44,575 nt of DNA from CAYFHQ01 sp964342805 (lineage in GTDB: Bacteria; Bacillota; Clostridia; Peptostreptococcales; Acidaminobacteraceae): contig CAYFHQ010000020.1 in NCBI GenBank assembly GCA_964342805.1, forward strand, positions 1 through 44,575, written 5' to 3'. The notes beneath the pieces were generated by a model, which saw nothing but the letters and a program-made list of their open reading frames with translations, had not been told where the DNA came from and did no database searches. A program made the position numbers and the translations under genes. This document shows positions 15,135-23,781 of the stretch, piece by piece. Within the stretch, counting starts at the first letter, position 1; each line of letters starts with the position of its first letter.

Positions 15135-15163
15135 ATTTTAAGCCCCTGACAAGGGCCTGTCAA
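15135..15163 (-). promoter_or_regulatory. Sigma-A promoter of the arsR-type gene
   Basis: On the reverse strand a perfect TTGACA (15163-15158) and TAAAAT (15140-15135) are separated by 17 bp. The -35 and spacer lie inside a hairpin-forming inverted repeat (15141-15170) just downstream of the mrpD stop. Confidence 0.78.
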
Positions 15164-15187
15164 GGGCTTATCGAAAAACATTCTCAT

Positions 15188-16756
15188 TTATAGCCAGATG
15201 CTAGCCACCCAAACAACCACCAAGACCAGGGCCATTTTCAAGGTTTCGTCCCGGAAGGAGGCCGTCTTAATCAGGGCATGTTGAAAACGCAGGGAAATCT
15301 GTGGATAGGCAAATCGCCGGAAAACAACTGCCGCAATGAGTTCAGAGGCAAACAAAATGGAACCGTCCACCGACAGGATGGAGAAATACTTGGTTTGCTG
15401 GCCCAACCACTGCCATTCCACGGGGATCAAAGCCACTGAAACCAGGGCAACAAAACCCGTGGTCACATACTGGCTGGTGAGTGCGTTACGTATGGACCCG
15501 TCTGGACCAGGCAACATGGCCAGTAACTTCATAAAGGAGACCATGGTGCCCAGGTTGACCAGTTGTAGGCCCCAGTACAAGAGCCCTGTGTCCATGCCTT
15601 TTTTAATGAGATCCTTACTAATACTCCCCAGGAAGAAGGGGGTACCCGTAATATGTAGGACGCCAATCACAAGAAAAACGGACAGCCACTTGTCACACTG
15701 CCACAGGCCCTTGATCTTGGAGATGGTCCGGGTTCCGTAGCGCTCTGAAATCATGCCAGCTGTCAAAAAGAGCAGGCTCTTAAACAAAAAGTGGTTGGAC
15801 ATGTGGACAATCCCTCCCAGCAAGGCCGGTGAGGACCCGCTGAAAATCCCCAGCATGAGGAGTCCCACCTGGGAAACTGTATGATAGGCCAACATCCGCT
15901 TGATATCCTTTTGGAACATGGCGCGAACGACCCCAGTAATGGCGGTCAGCAAGGCTACATAAAGGAGGAAGTCCTCCAGCATGTAAGAAGGTACCATGGC
16001 AACAATCCGAATAAGGCCGTAGACCCCCATCTTCACCAGCAAGCCCGATAGGAGGGCTGAGATTTCTGAAGGTGCCGCCCCGTGGGCAATAGGCAACCAT
16101 CCATTCACCGGGAAGATTGCTGCCTTGACCATAAAACCAATCGCCAGGCAACCCACTGCCAGGATAACCAAGTCTGAAGCCGCATGGCCGTTGATCATTT
16201 GGTTGATCAGTTCAATATCCAGGGTCCCTGCCTGGATGTAAATCCAAACTACCCCCAGCAAAACAAATACCATGGCAATGGAGTTGATCAGCAGGTAGTA
16301 AAGACCTGCCCGAACAGAGGCCCCGTCCCTGGTGTAAGTAATCAAAATACTAACAATAATCGCCGCAATTTCGATAACGATAAAGATGGAAAAGAGGTCG
16401 GAGACCAGGAAGATTGCATAGAGAACGCCCTGGAGGAAGTTGACCAAAAAGAGGTACTTGTGGTCCCCCTTACGGCCCTCCCAGTTGTAAAACTGGGCAT
16501 AGGTACAAGAAATCCAAGACATCCATAAGAAGGGGACTGCCAAAGCGTCCAGGGTCATACGAATGCCAATACCCTGTTTCCACCCCCCTATGATGGTTGC
16601 GTCTCCCATATGGTTGGCTGTTAAGATCCACAAGAGCATGAGTAAGATACCCTGCTGTAAGAAGGTTGAGTAGCTGAACCACTCGTGGTCAATCAAGTAC
16701 AGCAAGGTCGCTAAAATCATTGGTGTGAATATAAGTGTGAGTACCCAGATGGACAT
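15188..16756 (-). CDS. mrpD: Na+/H+ antiporter subunit D (MrpD/MbhH, NuoM-like)
   Basis: A 522-residue polytopic protein of the complex I NuoL/M/N fold with about 14 helices. Landmarks are RAGLYYLLINSIAM, then FMVKAAIFPVNGWLPIAH with the key Lys and GAAPSEISALLSGLLVKMGVYG, cited here as GAAPSEISALLS and GLLVKMGVYG, and AYHTVSQVGLLMLG. It is the only NuoL/M/N-type subunit in the operon and so presumably the proton-translocating unit of the Na+/H+ antiporter. It is the last gene, 8 nt after mrpC. A hairpin at 15141-15170 lies downstream, without a clear U-run. Confidence 0.92.
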   Translation of the reverse strand: MSIWVLTLIFTPMILATLLYLIDHEWFSYSTFLQQGILLMLLWILTANHMGDATIIGGWKQGIGIRMTLDALAVPFLWMSWISCTYAQFYNWEGRKGDHKYLFLVNFLQGVLYAIFLVSDLFSIFIVIEIAAIIVSILITYTRDGASVRAGLYYLLINSIAMVFVLLGVVWIYIQAGTLDIELINQMINGHAASDLVILAVGCLAIGFMVKAAIFPVNGWLPIAHGAAPSEISALLSGLLVKMGVYGLIRIVAMVPSYMLEDFLLYVALLTAITGVVRAMFQKDIKRMLAYHTVSQVGLLMLGIFSGSSPALLGGIVHMSNHFLFKSLLFLTAGMISERYGTRTISKIKGLWQCDKWLSVFLVIGVLHITGTPFFLGSISKDLIKKGMDTGLLYWGLQLVNLGTMVSFMKLLAMLPGPDGSIRNALTSQYVTTGFVALVSVALIPVEWQWLGQQTKYFSILSVDGSILFASELIAAVVFRRFAYPQISLRFQHALIKTASFRDETLKMALVLVVVWVASIWL

Positions 16757-16764
16757 GGCGCCTC

Positions 16765-17091
16765 CTAAGCGTCGTCTTTAAAGATTAGCTCCCAATCCAG
16801 GGTGCCATAGTAGTGAAAGATTTTTACTGAAAACATTAAGGCCATGGCCGTGATGGACGCGCCAATCACGACAGCTGTGATCATGAGGGCTTGGGGCAAG
16901 GGGTCTACCACAAGACCTTCCACAATTGGAGCCACTTCCCCCGTGGCACTGGCGGCCACAATAAAAAGGACAATAATGGCTGTTTGCATGATGTTGAGGC
17001 ATACGATGGTTCTAAAGATATTCTTACTTATAATCAGGCCGATCAAGCCCACTAAAAAAACAGCAAAGATCAGCATAAATTCAATAATCAT
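16765..17091 (-). CDS. mrpC: Na+/H+ antiporter subunit C (MrpC/MbhG, NuoK-like)
   Basis: A 108-residue protein with three helices, as in NuoK. It has FRTIVCLNIMQTAIIV and the diagnostic VDPLPQALMITAVVIGASITA, cited as VDPLPQALMI and TAVVIGASIT. It supports the membrane arm of the antiporter. Its start overlaps the mrpB stop by 4 bp and it is followed 8 nt later by mrpD. Confidence 0.93.
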   Translation of the reverse strand: MIIEFMLIFAVFLVGLIGLIISKNIFRTIVCLNIMQTAIIVLFIVAASATGEVAPIVEGLVVDPLPQALMITAVVIGASITAMALMFSVKIFHYYGTLDWELIFKDDA

Positions 17092-17459
17092 ACGGCCCCC
17101 TCTTCCAAGAAGGTTGCGATAATGGCGCCCATGCCCAGGGCCACCTTCATGCCGATCACCACGTTCATGAGTACCAAGACACCGGTCTGGGTGATATAGG
17201 CTTCTAAGGCCATGTTGCCCGCTGCAGCGACCAATAGGACCAGGAAGAGGACTTTTTCAATCTGTATAATCCGCTGTAAGTTCAGGGCACTTTCTTCCGT
17301 AATGAAGTGCATGAGCAAGTAGATAGAGGCCAGCACAACGCCACCCTGAAAGCCGCCCCCCGGTGAAATGTCACCCCCAAGGACCACGTGCATGCCAAAC
17401 AAGAGGATATAGGGCAGGAGAAAACGACTGACAATACGTAAAAGCGTATAAGATCCCAC
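17088..17459 (-). CDS. mrpB: Na+/H+ antiporter subunit B (MrpB/MbhF)
   Basis: A 123-residue protein with four helices and the MnhB-domain signature GGDISPGGGFQGGVVLA in the first loop. It is a structural subunit of Mrp/Mbh antiporters. It begins 4 nt after the MbhE-like gene and overlaps mrpC by 4 bp. Confidence 0.92.
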   Translation of the reverse strand: MGSYTLLRIVSRFLLPYILLFGMHVVLGGDISPGGGFQGGVVLASIYLLMHFITEESALNLQRIIQIEKVLFLVLLVAAAGNMALEAYITQTGVLVLMNVVIGMKVALGMGAIIATFLEEGAV

Positions 17460-17463
17460 TGCA

Positions 17464-17739
17464 TCACCTCACTTCTTTGTCGGACTTGCCCATGAAAATA
17501 ATACCTACGGCTGTTACAAAAAGAACACCCGCTTCCATGATGGAGTCCAGTAGTCGATATTTCAAGTAAATACCTGTAACCAGGTTTTGTGCCCCCAGTT
17601 CAATGAAGGCATATTCCTTGATATAGGTATGATAATAGTCATTGTAGGTTTGTAGGTCTGGCAGTCCCTTCATGACAAAGATCATCATGAGACCTGCTAT
17701 GGCTACGGCTACTCCTATTAATCTAAATAGCTGTTTCAT
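17464..17739 (-). CDS. MbhE-like antiporter subunit (MrpA C-terminal fragment)
   Basis: A 91-residue protein with two helices (about 5-25 and 66-83) around an amphipathic segment, ELGAQNLVTGIYLKYRLLDS. This pattern (N-VT-I---YR--D) is that of the MbhE family, equivalent to the last part of MrpA in fused antiporters. It overlaps the preceding MbhD-like gene by 17 bp and precedes mrpB by 4 nt. In Mrp operons this sequence is normally fused to MrpA; here it is separate, as in Mbh-type operons. Confidence 0.8.
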   Translation of the reverse strand: MKQLFRLIGVAVAIAGLMMIFVMKGLPDLQTYNDYYHTYIKEYAFIELGAQNLVTGIYLKYRLLDSIMEAGVLFVTAVGIIFMGKSDKEVR

Positions 17740-18274
17740 GATCCTTCACCCGCTTCCAAACCACTCGACCGTCTTGTACCAGCTTTTCTTCCAGGCTGTT
17801 TAAGAGGACATTGGAGGTATTCCCCCTGATTTCCAGCTCATTGTCCTTAATGTGGTAGTGGCAAATCAAGTCCACGTTCCCCACCCGGAAAACCCGCTGG
17901 ATATTGGGTGGGTCCTCACCCAGGTGGTGGACCACATTGAGTTCAAGGCCATACACATTACAAAACTCCTCCATGATGTCCATTAAGAATCTAATGGTTT
18001 GGGGTTCAATAACTGCCCCTTCCATGGAGCCTACAAAATCAAGAAGGACCGTAAACTTCTTCTGCTTGGAAATGGCTATCAAATAGACTAAGGGAATGAA
18101 GGCAGACCCTACAGCCACTTCGGCCAGGGCAATATCTGGCGCTTGGGAAAAATAATAGACCGCCGCTGCCAGAAAAGAAAAAACAGAAAAGAACATGACC
18201 AAGTGCAGGTTGTTTTTCACCAGTAGTAAAACAATGGACAGGATCAAGAGCATGCTCAATAACAATATGATCAT
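17723..18274 (-). CDS. MbhD-like (DUF4040) antiporter subunit with C-terminal soluble domain
   Basis: A 183-residue protein. The first 75 residues form three helices with the DUF4040/MbhD motif SQAPDIALAEVAVGSAFIPL, equivalent to part of MrpA. From about residue 76 on there is a soluble region of about 108 residues (FLMDIMEEFCNVYGLELN, then FRVGNVDLICHYHIKDNELE) that I do not recognise and that usual MbhD proteins of about 95 residues lack. It overlaps mrpG by 4 bp and the MbhE-like gene by 17 bp. Confidence 0.8.
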   Translation of the reverse strand: MIILLLSMLLILSIVLLLVKNNLHLVMFFSVFSFLAAAVYYFSQAPDIALAEVAVGSAFIPLVYLIAISKQKKFTVLLDFVGSMEGAVIEPQTIRFLMDIMEEFCNVYGLELNVVHHLGEDPPNIQRVFRVGNVDLICHYHIKDNELEIRGNTSNVLLNSLEEKLVQDGRVVWKRVKDHETAI

Positions 18275-18567
18275 AGGCGTTCCTCCACCCGGTCGGGTTT
18301 AATGCCATTTTGCCATGCGGCACTGGCGATAATCTGACTGGTAATGGGGTTGGTCAACAAGTAAAACATAAGGATGACAATCAACTTGCCTGTCATGGGA
18401 CTCCATCCTGTACGTAGCATGAGGCCAATCATGAGGGTAATCACCGTCACCGAGTCCAACTTACTGGAGGACAAGAGCCGAGTAAAGACCCCTTCCAAAC
18501 GGAACAAGCCAGCCACACCTATCAATAAAAAAATCCAGGACAGGCCTATAAATAAAGACGAGATCAT
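18271..18567 (-). CDS. mrpG: Na+/H+ antiporter subunit G (MrpG/MbhC)
   Basis: A 98-residue protein with three helices and the PhaG/MnhG motif LLTNPITSQIIASAAW near its C-terminus, preceded by FRLEGVFTRLL. It overlaps mrpF and the MbhD-like gene by 4 bp each. It is a membrane subunit of the antiporter. Confidence 0.92.
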   Translation of the reverse strand: MISSLFIGLSWIFLLIGVAGLFRLEGVFTRLLSSSKLDSVTVITLMIGLMLRTGWSPMTGKLIVILMFYLLTNPITSQIIASAAWQNGIKPDRVEERL

Positions 18568-18821
18568 TTCAAACGACCTCCCCTCAATAAAAAGCGACTG
18601 ATCAGGGTAACCGACAAAAAGCCAATAATACTATAGGTGATAGAAATATCAAGGACCGCTGGCATGTCTGTCATGACCCCATAAACGGTAATCAACAGGA
18701 CTGTCTTTAATACAATCAGGTTCAAGCCAATTAATCGCTCCCAAATGGTATGGCTCCGCAACTGATAAAGGAGCAAGAGTAAGACTGAAAAGATGAGTAT
18801 GTAAATGGTAATTTGCAGCAT
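18564..18821 (-). CDS. mrpF: Na+/H+ antiporter subunit F (MrpF/MbhB)
   Basis: An 85-residue protein with three helices (about 3-20, 31-48 and 56-77) and the MnhF pattern ERLIGLNLIVLKTVLLI, then DISITYSIIGFLSVTLISRF. It lies one base after the mrpE stop; the purine-rich end of mrpE provides the ribosome site. It overlaps mrpG by 4 bp. Confidence 0.9.
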   Translation of the reverse strand: MLQITIYILIFSVLLLLLYQLRSHTIWERLIGLNLIVLKTVLLITVYGVMTDMPAVLDISITYSIIGFLSVTLISRFLLRGGRLK

Positions 18822-18822
18822 G

Positions 18823-19308
18823 TTACCCCCTTAAAAACGGTTTTTGCATACGGGTTTGAATCCCATGGCGAATGGAGACAACTTCCTCTGGACTATTGGC
18901 AAAACCAACAATGGTTAGGGTTTGTCCCTGGGCCATTACCGTCATGGTCCCCGGTGTCAGGGTGATGGCATTGGCGATCAAGGTGATCTGAAAATCGTCT
19001 GTCACGTCCAGGTCCACCTCAAAGATCCACGATTGGTCAGAACCTGCTATGACCCGGATAATATGGTGGTAGGCCGCTGGAATCAGGTCCACAGCCACCA
19101 GGCAGCTGAACCAGATAATCCGCCAAAAATACCGCACGTGGACGTGGTCCTCTTCCACTTTGTTTAATAATAAAGAAGAGGTCATCATGGCTACTGTCAC
19201 CATGGTGATCCCTGTCAGTATGGTTCGTGTCGTCAAGTTGCCATTTACTATAAACCAAAATAGGAGTAAAGACGACCATTTTGCAATTTTATTTAGTTTA
19301 CGTCTCAT
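18823..19308 (-). CDS. mrpE: Na+/H+ antiporter subunit E (MrpE/MbhA)
   Basis: A 161-residue protein with N-terminal helices (about 8-50) and a cytoplasmic domain containing the MnhE signature ANAITLTPGTMTV and FEVDLDV. It is the first gene of the eight-gene operon, preceded by GAGGTGG. It is divergent from the GGDEF-EAL gene across 109 bp; no convincing leftward promoter could be picked out there. Confidence 0.92.
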   Translation of the reverse strand: MRRKLNKIAKWSSLLLFWFIVNGNLTTRTILTGITMVTVAMMTSSLLLNKVEEDHVHVRYFWRIIWFSCLVAVDLIPAAYHHIIRVIAGSDQSWIFEVDLDVTDDFQITLIANAITLTPGTMTVMAQGQTLTIVGFANSPEEVVSIRHGIQTRMQKPFLRG

Positions 19309-19358
19309 ACGCCACCTCGTTTGTCTATTGTTACCCTGCTTAACCTTCCATTACACCG

Positions 19359-19386
19359 TTGAAATGGGTGGTTTTTTGGGTATATA
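19359..19386 (+). promoter_or_regulatory. Promoter candidate of the GGDEF-EAL/trkH/trkA operon
   Basis: TTGAAA (19359-19364) and TATATA (19381-19386) are separated by 16 bp. A shift to TATACA gives 18 bp. Confidence 0.5.
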
Positions 19387-19417
19387 CAGCGAATAATGTG
19401 CTTACAAGGGGGAAATC

Positions 19418-22279
19418 ATGTTTTTATTTCGTCAAATTCGATCCAGCTTAATCCTGAAAATCACTGCGGTCACTGTCCTTGGCCTTATTCTTGCCTTGAG
19501 TATTATCGGTTTTATTGTGGTCAACCGCATTAATGACCTGGGAAGCAAAACCCTTTCCACCATAGAGGACGAACTCTATGTCCTGGCCAACGAATACTAT
19601 GAGAACTACCTCAATGGGATTGCCAAGAACGTGGAGGACAAGGTCCATGGGATCTTGGACGAACTCCACCTGCTCTCAGGCATTACCCAATCCTACATGA
19701 ACCAAAGGGATGCGCTCGCCCCCATTTCAAAATCGCTCAACACCTTCCCCTACTTCCGGGACGACTTGTATTTCAGCGGCGACTGGTATCAAAATCGAGA
19801 CTACGAGCCGGCCACCCTATTTATTCCAAAGTACCTTCTCCAAGAGGATAACACGATTCCAGAAAATATACAGTCCCTCATTGACGACACCCGGCTTCTA
19901 GAACTCCTCTTGCCAACCTTCGCAAGCCAAGGTACGCCCAAGGTTCAGGCCTATTTCCAAGGGGGACAAATGCATGAAATTTTTCGTCTTGCCCCCTGGT
20001 CCGATATCGGCACCAAGATATTCGACGTCTATCCAGAACTCAACACCCTGCCCATCTGGGACACCTTTAACCCTGGTCTTGCTGAGCAATGGAGGACACG
20101 GATCCAAGAGGCCCAGGGGGACATGGATGCCATTAACCAACTAGCCCGGGTCACCCCCCCTGTCCAAGACGGCCTCACCGGCGACGTGGTCTTGACCTTT
20201 TCCCAGCCCATCGTTGACTTTGACTCCAGCGAGTTTTTAGGGTCTATTAGTTTTGATGTACCCATTACATCTGTCATTGAGTCTGTGGAAAGTGTCCAGA
20301 TTTCCGAAAACGGCTTTGCCTTCCTGGCCCAGTCCAATGGCAATATCTTCGCCATTAACGAACGGGGTCTGGACATCTTTGGCCTGGCCGGCGACGAGAG
20401 TAGCACCGTGGACGCCACCCAGGGCTTTAACCGCCTGGAACGGTTCTTGAAGGATAGCCTCCACCCCGAACTCCAGTCCCTGCAGTTCCCCAAGGCCACC
20501 ACACCTGAGTTTGGCAACCTTGTGATCAATGGGGAATCCTATATCATGATCCTCAAGACCATTGATGGCTACCAGTCCTGGAGCCCCAGCCAGTCCTTTT
20601 ACCAGGAAAACTGGACCCTGGGTTTTGTTGTCCCCCGTAGTGAGATCTTCCACCTCTACGACCGCACTGAAGCCGCCATTGAAAATGAGCTGGTCAATAC
20701 CTCCCAAACCATTGCCCTCAGTGCAGGGATTATTGTCCTTGTCCTCATTATCCTGATCTACTTACTCAACCAGCGGATGACCCGACGGCTCAACACCTTG
20801 GCCCTGGCCGCCCATGATATCCAAGAAAAGAACTATGACGTGACCATCGACGTGTCTAGTACCGACGAGGTTGGGGCCTTGAGCAAGGCCTTTAATGCCA
20901 TGGTTGTGGAAATCAGAAACAGCTTCCAGCAGATGGACACCCAGAACAGGCAATTGAAAGAAGAGATTGAAGAACGGAAGAAGAAGGACAAGATCATCAG
21001 CTACCTGGAAAACTTCGACGCGGCCACAGACCTTCCCAATAAGAAGGCCCTCCTCAACGTCCTCAAGGACCTGAAAGACAAAAAAGGAAGGTCCACTTCC
21101 CTGATCCACATTGGCTTAGACGACTTCCGTCGGATCAATGAAGCCTTCAGTTGGAAATTTGGCGACCTCTTGATCAAGACCATAGCAGGTGACCTTCAAC
21201 AGGTTTCTGACCAGGCCATGCTCTTTAAACTCAGCGGTGACGAGTTTGCTGTCCTTTACGAAACCAAGGACCTCCAGGACCTCATGCAACAAATCCACAG
21301 TATTCAAGCTTGCTTTGACACCCCCTTTACCGTGGAAAGCAAACACGTACAACTGTCCTGCTCCATCGGCGTCAGCACCTACCCCTATGACTCCGCTGAC
21401 CCCTTGGACATATTTAAATATGCAACAACAGCCATGGTCCATGCCAAGGAAGCGCGAAAGGGTGAGTTTTCCTTCTATGACGACACCATGAATGACGCTG
21501 CCCGCAGTCGCATGGAAATGATCAGTGAACTCCGGTCGGCCATGATCAAAGACGAGTTCCACCTGGTCTTCCAGCCCATCCTCCGCTTGACGGACCACCA
21601 ATGGACAGGCATGGAAGTCCTTATCCGGTGGACCAACGAAAAACTAGGCGTCGTTTCTCCTAGCACCTTTATCCCGGTGGTGGAAGAGACCCGTATGATC
21701 ATCGAAATTGGCGAGTGGGTCCTCAACGAGGCCTTTCAACAGACCAAGTCCATGCACAACCTGGGTTTTGAAGACCTGACCATCTCCATTAACGTCTCCA
21801 TCATTCAAATCATGGAGTCTGACATGGTCAAGGTCATGGAAAAGGCCCTCCGCAAGTCTCAGATCAACCCCAGTCGGGTCAACATTGAGATCACGGAAGG
21901 GATCTTCATTGAGGACGTGGACTATGTGACCCAGGTGCTCAATGGTCTCCGGGGTCTGGGTGTGAGCATTTCCATAGACGATTTTGGAACGGGTTATTCC
22001 TCTCTTTCCTATATCAACAGCCTCCCCCTATCGAAACTGAAGGTAGACCGGGCCTTTGTTATGGAGCTGGACAATGAAAAGGGCCGGGAAATCGCAACGG
22101 CTATTGTTGGTCTGGCCCACAACCTCAATATGGCAGTGGTTGCCGAGGGGATTGAAACCAAAGACCAAGAAAAGTTCCTCATGGACTTACAATGTGCCGA
22201 GGGACAAGGTTATATGTATGGAAAGCCCATGTCTTATGGGGCCTTCCTCACCCGCCTAACGGAACGGAAAGGAGGTTGA
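19418..22279 (+). CDS. Membrane GGDEF-EAL c-di-GMP protein with extracytoplasmic sensor
   Basis: A 953-residue protein. Transmembrane helices at about 14-34 and 429-450 flank a large Cache-like sensor. HAMP (about 452-500) and a coiled coil follow, then GGDEF and EAL domains. The GGDEF domain is altered: the signature reads SGDEF (606-610), and the usual N-x-x-x-GH-x-x-GD is NEAFSWKFGD, so it is probably a regulatory, not a synthesising, domain. The EAL domain (about 695-945) keeps its catalytic set: EVLIRW (733), INVSII, EITEG, DDFGTGYSSLSY, the Lys in LSKLKVDR, AEGIET and QGYMYGKPM. It is therefore likely a c-di-GMP phosphodiesterase. The stop TGA overlaps the trkH ATG (TGATG), coupling it to the K+ transporter. 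Confidence 0.9.
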   Translation: MFLFRQIRSSLILKITAVTVLGLILALSIIGFIVVNRINDLGSKTLSTIEDELYVLANEYYENYLNGIAKNVEDKVHGILDELHLLSGITQSYMNQRDALAPISKSLNTFPYFRDDLYFSGDWYQNRDYEPATLFIPKYLLQEDNTIPENIQSLIDDTRLLELLLPTFASQGTPKVQAYFQGGQMHEIFRLAPWSDIGTKIFDVYPELNTLPIWDTFNPGLAEQWRTRIQEAQGDMDAINQLARVTPPVQDGLTGDVVLTFSQPIVDFDSSEFLGSISFDVPITSVIESVESVQISENGFAFLAQSNGNIFAINERGLDIFGLAGDESSTVDATQGFNRLERFLKDSLHPELQSLQFPKATTPEFGNLVINGESYIMILKTIDGYQSWSPSQSFYQENWTLGFVVPRSEIFHLYDRTEAAIENELVNTSQTIALSAGIIVLVLIILIYLLNQRMTRRLNTLALAAHDIQEKNYDVTIDVSSTDEVGALSKAFNAMVVEIRNSFQQMDTQNRQLKEEIEERKKKDKIISYLENFDAATDLPNKKALLNVLKDLKDKKGRSTSLIHIGLDDFRRINEAFSWKFGDLLIKTIAGDLQQVSDQAMLFKLSGDEFAVLYETKDLQDLMQQIHSIQACFDTPFTVESKHVQLSCSIGVSTYPYDSADPLDIFKYATTAMVHAKEARKGEFSFYDDTMNDAARSRMEMISELRSAMIKDEFHLVFQPILRLTDHQWTGMEVLIRWTNEKLGVVSPSTFIPVVEETRMIIEIGEWVLNEAFQQTKSMHNLGFEDLTISINVSIIQIMESDMVKVMEKALRKSQINPSRVNIEITEGIFIEDVDYVTQVLNGLRGLGVSISIDDFGTGYSSLSYINSLPLSKLKVDRAFVMELDNEKGREIATAIVGLAHNLNMAVVAEGIETKDQEKFLMDLQCAEGQGYMYGKPMSYGAFLTRLTERKGG

Positions 22280-23772
22280 TGTCTATTATTCGCACCCGTC
22301 GTTGGATCAGTATTACCCGGCTCCTCAGTGCCCTCCTGGCCCTGCTGGTGCCCCTGCTCCTGGTCCCCCTAATCATCGCAGTCATTTACAAGGAACCCCT
22401 CTCCCTCTACCGGGCCTTCTTGGTCCCGGCCACAGTTTCCGGTGGCCTGGCCCTAGTCCTACGATTTTTGACACGGAATCGGAAAATACATATGGACCTG
22501 CCCTCCAGTATGATCTTCTGCGCCCTCAGTTGGATTCTAGTTTCTGCTGTGGGTTCCATGCCCTTTATGCTGGGCCTTGGCAAGGGCTTTACCGATAGTT
22601 TTTTTGAAGCTGTTTCTGGCTTCACAACAACAGGGATTACCGTCTTCCAGGGTCTAGACACCATGCCGGCCTCCATCCTCTTTTGGCGGGCCTTTATCCA
22701 GTGGCTCGGCGGCCTGGGTATCCTGACCTTCTTCCTCTTCATCACCACCAATACCGACGGGGAAATTTGGCAGCTCTTTGGCGCTGAGGGACACAAAATT
22801 TCTTCCTCCAGACCTGTCCCCAATGTCTACCGAACCATCAAAATCTTCTGGGCCATTTATGGCCTCTACACCCTTTTGGAAACCCTGATCCTTACAGGTC
22901 TGGGCCTGTCCCTATTTGAGGGCCTGCTCCATTCCCTGACCAGCTTGTCCACCGGGGGCTTTAGCAACCACGACGCCTCCGTTGGCTATTACGCCATGGC
23001 TGGCTATAAAAATGCCCATGCCATTGAGTATGTCATCACCCTCTTCATGTTCCTGGGGGGAATGAACTTCCTGGTCCACTATAAAATGCTCCGGGAAGAC
23101 CCAAGAATCGTCTACCGGGACATCGAAAACAAACTCTATGTCCAAATCATCCTAGCCTTTACTGGCCTGACCCTCATAGGCATGTACATGATGGGCGCCT
23201 TCCCTCAAACCGGCCTGGAAGAGGCTTTTCGGAAAACCATCTTCCAAGTGGTTTCCCTGATCACCACCACCGGCTTTGGCACAGAGGACATCGGGTCTGC
23301 CTTTTTCCCTGTGATCACCAAGCAATTATTCATTATTCTAATGATCCTTGGGGGCTGTGTGGGGTCCACAGCCGGAGGCATTAAAGTTCTACGGGCCCTG
23401 ATCCTCGGCAAACTCCTCAAACGGGAAGTCAACAAGATCCACCTGCCCCAAGGGGCCGTCCTGCCCACCACAGTCAATGGCCAAGTGGTCAAGGACAGTG
23501 AAGTCCTACGGATCGCCGCCCTGATTTTTGGCTGGATTCTATTGATCGCCATCGGAGCAGGCATAACAGCACTCTTTTCTGACCTGGGGCCCTTCGAGGC
23601 TTTTTCAGGCATGGCTTCCGCCGTGGGCAACATTGGCCCCTTCTACTTTTCAGTGGAAAAGATGGTGTCCTTAAGCCCCGTCATTAAATACACCTACATT
23701 GTTGGCATGTTGGCCGGCAGACTGGAACTGCTACCACTCTACGTACTATTGTCCAAACGGGTTTGGATCTAA
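22279..23772 (+). CDS. trkH: Potassium uptake protein TrkH/KtrB family
   Basis: A 497-residue channel-like K+ translocator. All four selectivity-filter loops are visible: TTTGIT, STGGFS, TTTGFGT and AVGNIGP. A conserved GGCVGSTAGGIKVLR lies in the third repeat. I start it at the ATG at 22279, with GGAGG 4 nt upstream, instead of the in-frame ATG at 22192, which lies inside the EAL gene. It overlaps that gene by 1 bp and is followed 9 nt later by trkA, the gating subunit. Confidence 0.95.
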   Translation: MSIIRTRRWISITRLLSALLALLVPLLLVPLIIAVIYKEPLSLYRAFLVPATVSGGLALVLRFLTRNRKIHMDLPSSMIFCALSWILVSAVGSMPFMLGLGKGFTDSFFEAVSGFTTTGITVFQGLDTMPASILFWRAFIQWLGGLGILTFFLFITTNTDGEIWQLFGAEGHKISSSRPVPNVYRTIKIFWAIYGLYTLLETLILTGLGLSLFEGLLHSLTSLSTGGFSNHDASVGYYAMAGYKNAHAIEYVITLFMFLGGMNFLVHYKMLREDPRIVYRDIENKLYVQIILAFTGLTLIGMYMMGAFPQTGLEEAFRKTIFQVVSLITTTGFGTEDIGSAFFPVITKQLFIILMILGGCVGSTAGGIKVLRALILGKLLKREVNKIHLPQGAVLPTTVNGQVVKDSEVLRIAALIFGWILLIAIGAGITALFSDLGPFEAFSGMASAVGNIGPFYFSVEKMVSLSPVIKYTYIVGMLAGRLELLPLYVLLSKRVWI

Positions 23773-23781
23773 GGGGGACCT

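Noticed and set aside
22192..22278. Upstream in-frame start that would lengthen TrkH by 29 residues
   Set aside because: It lies inside the EAL domain and gives non-TrkH sequence; GGAGG and the TGATG overlap support the start at 22279.
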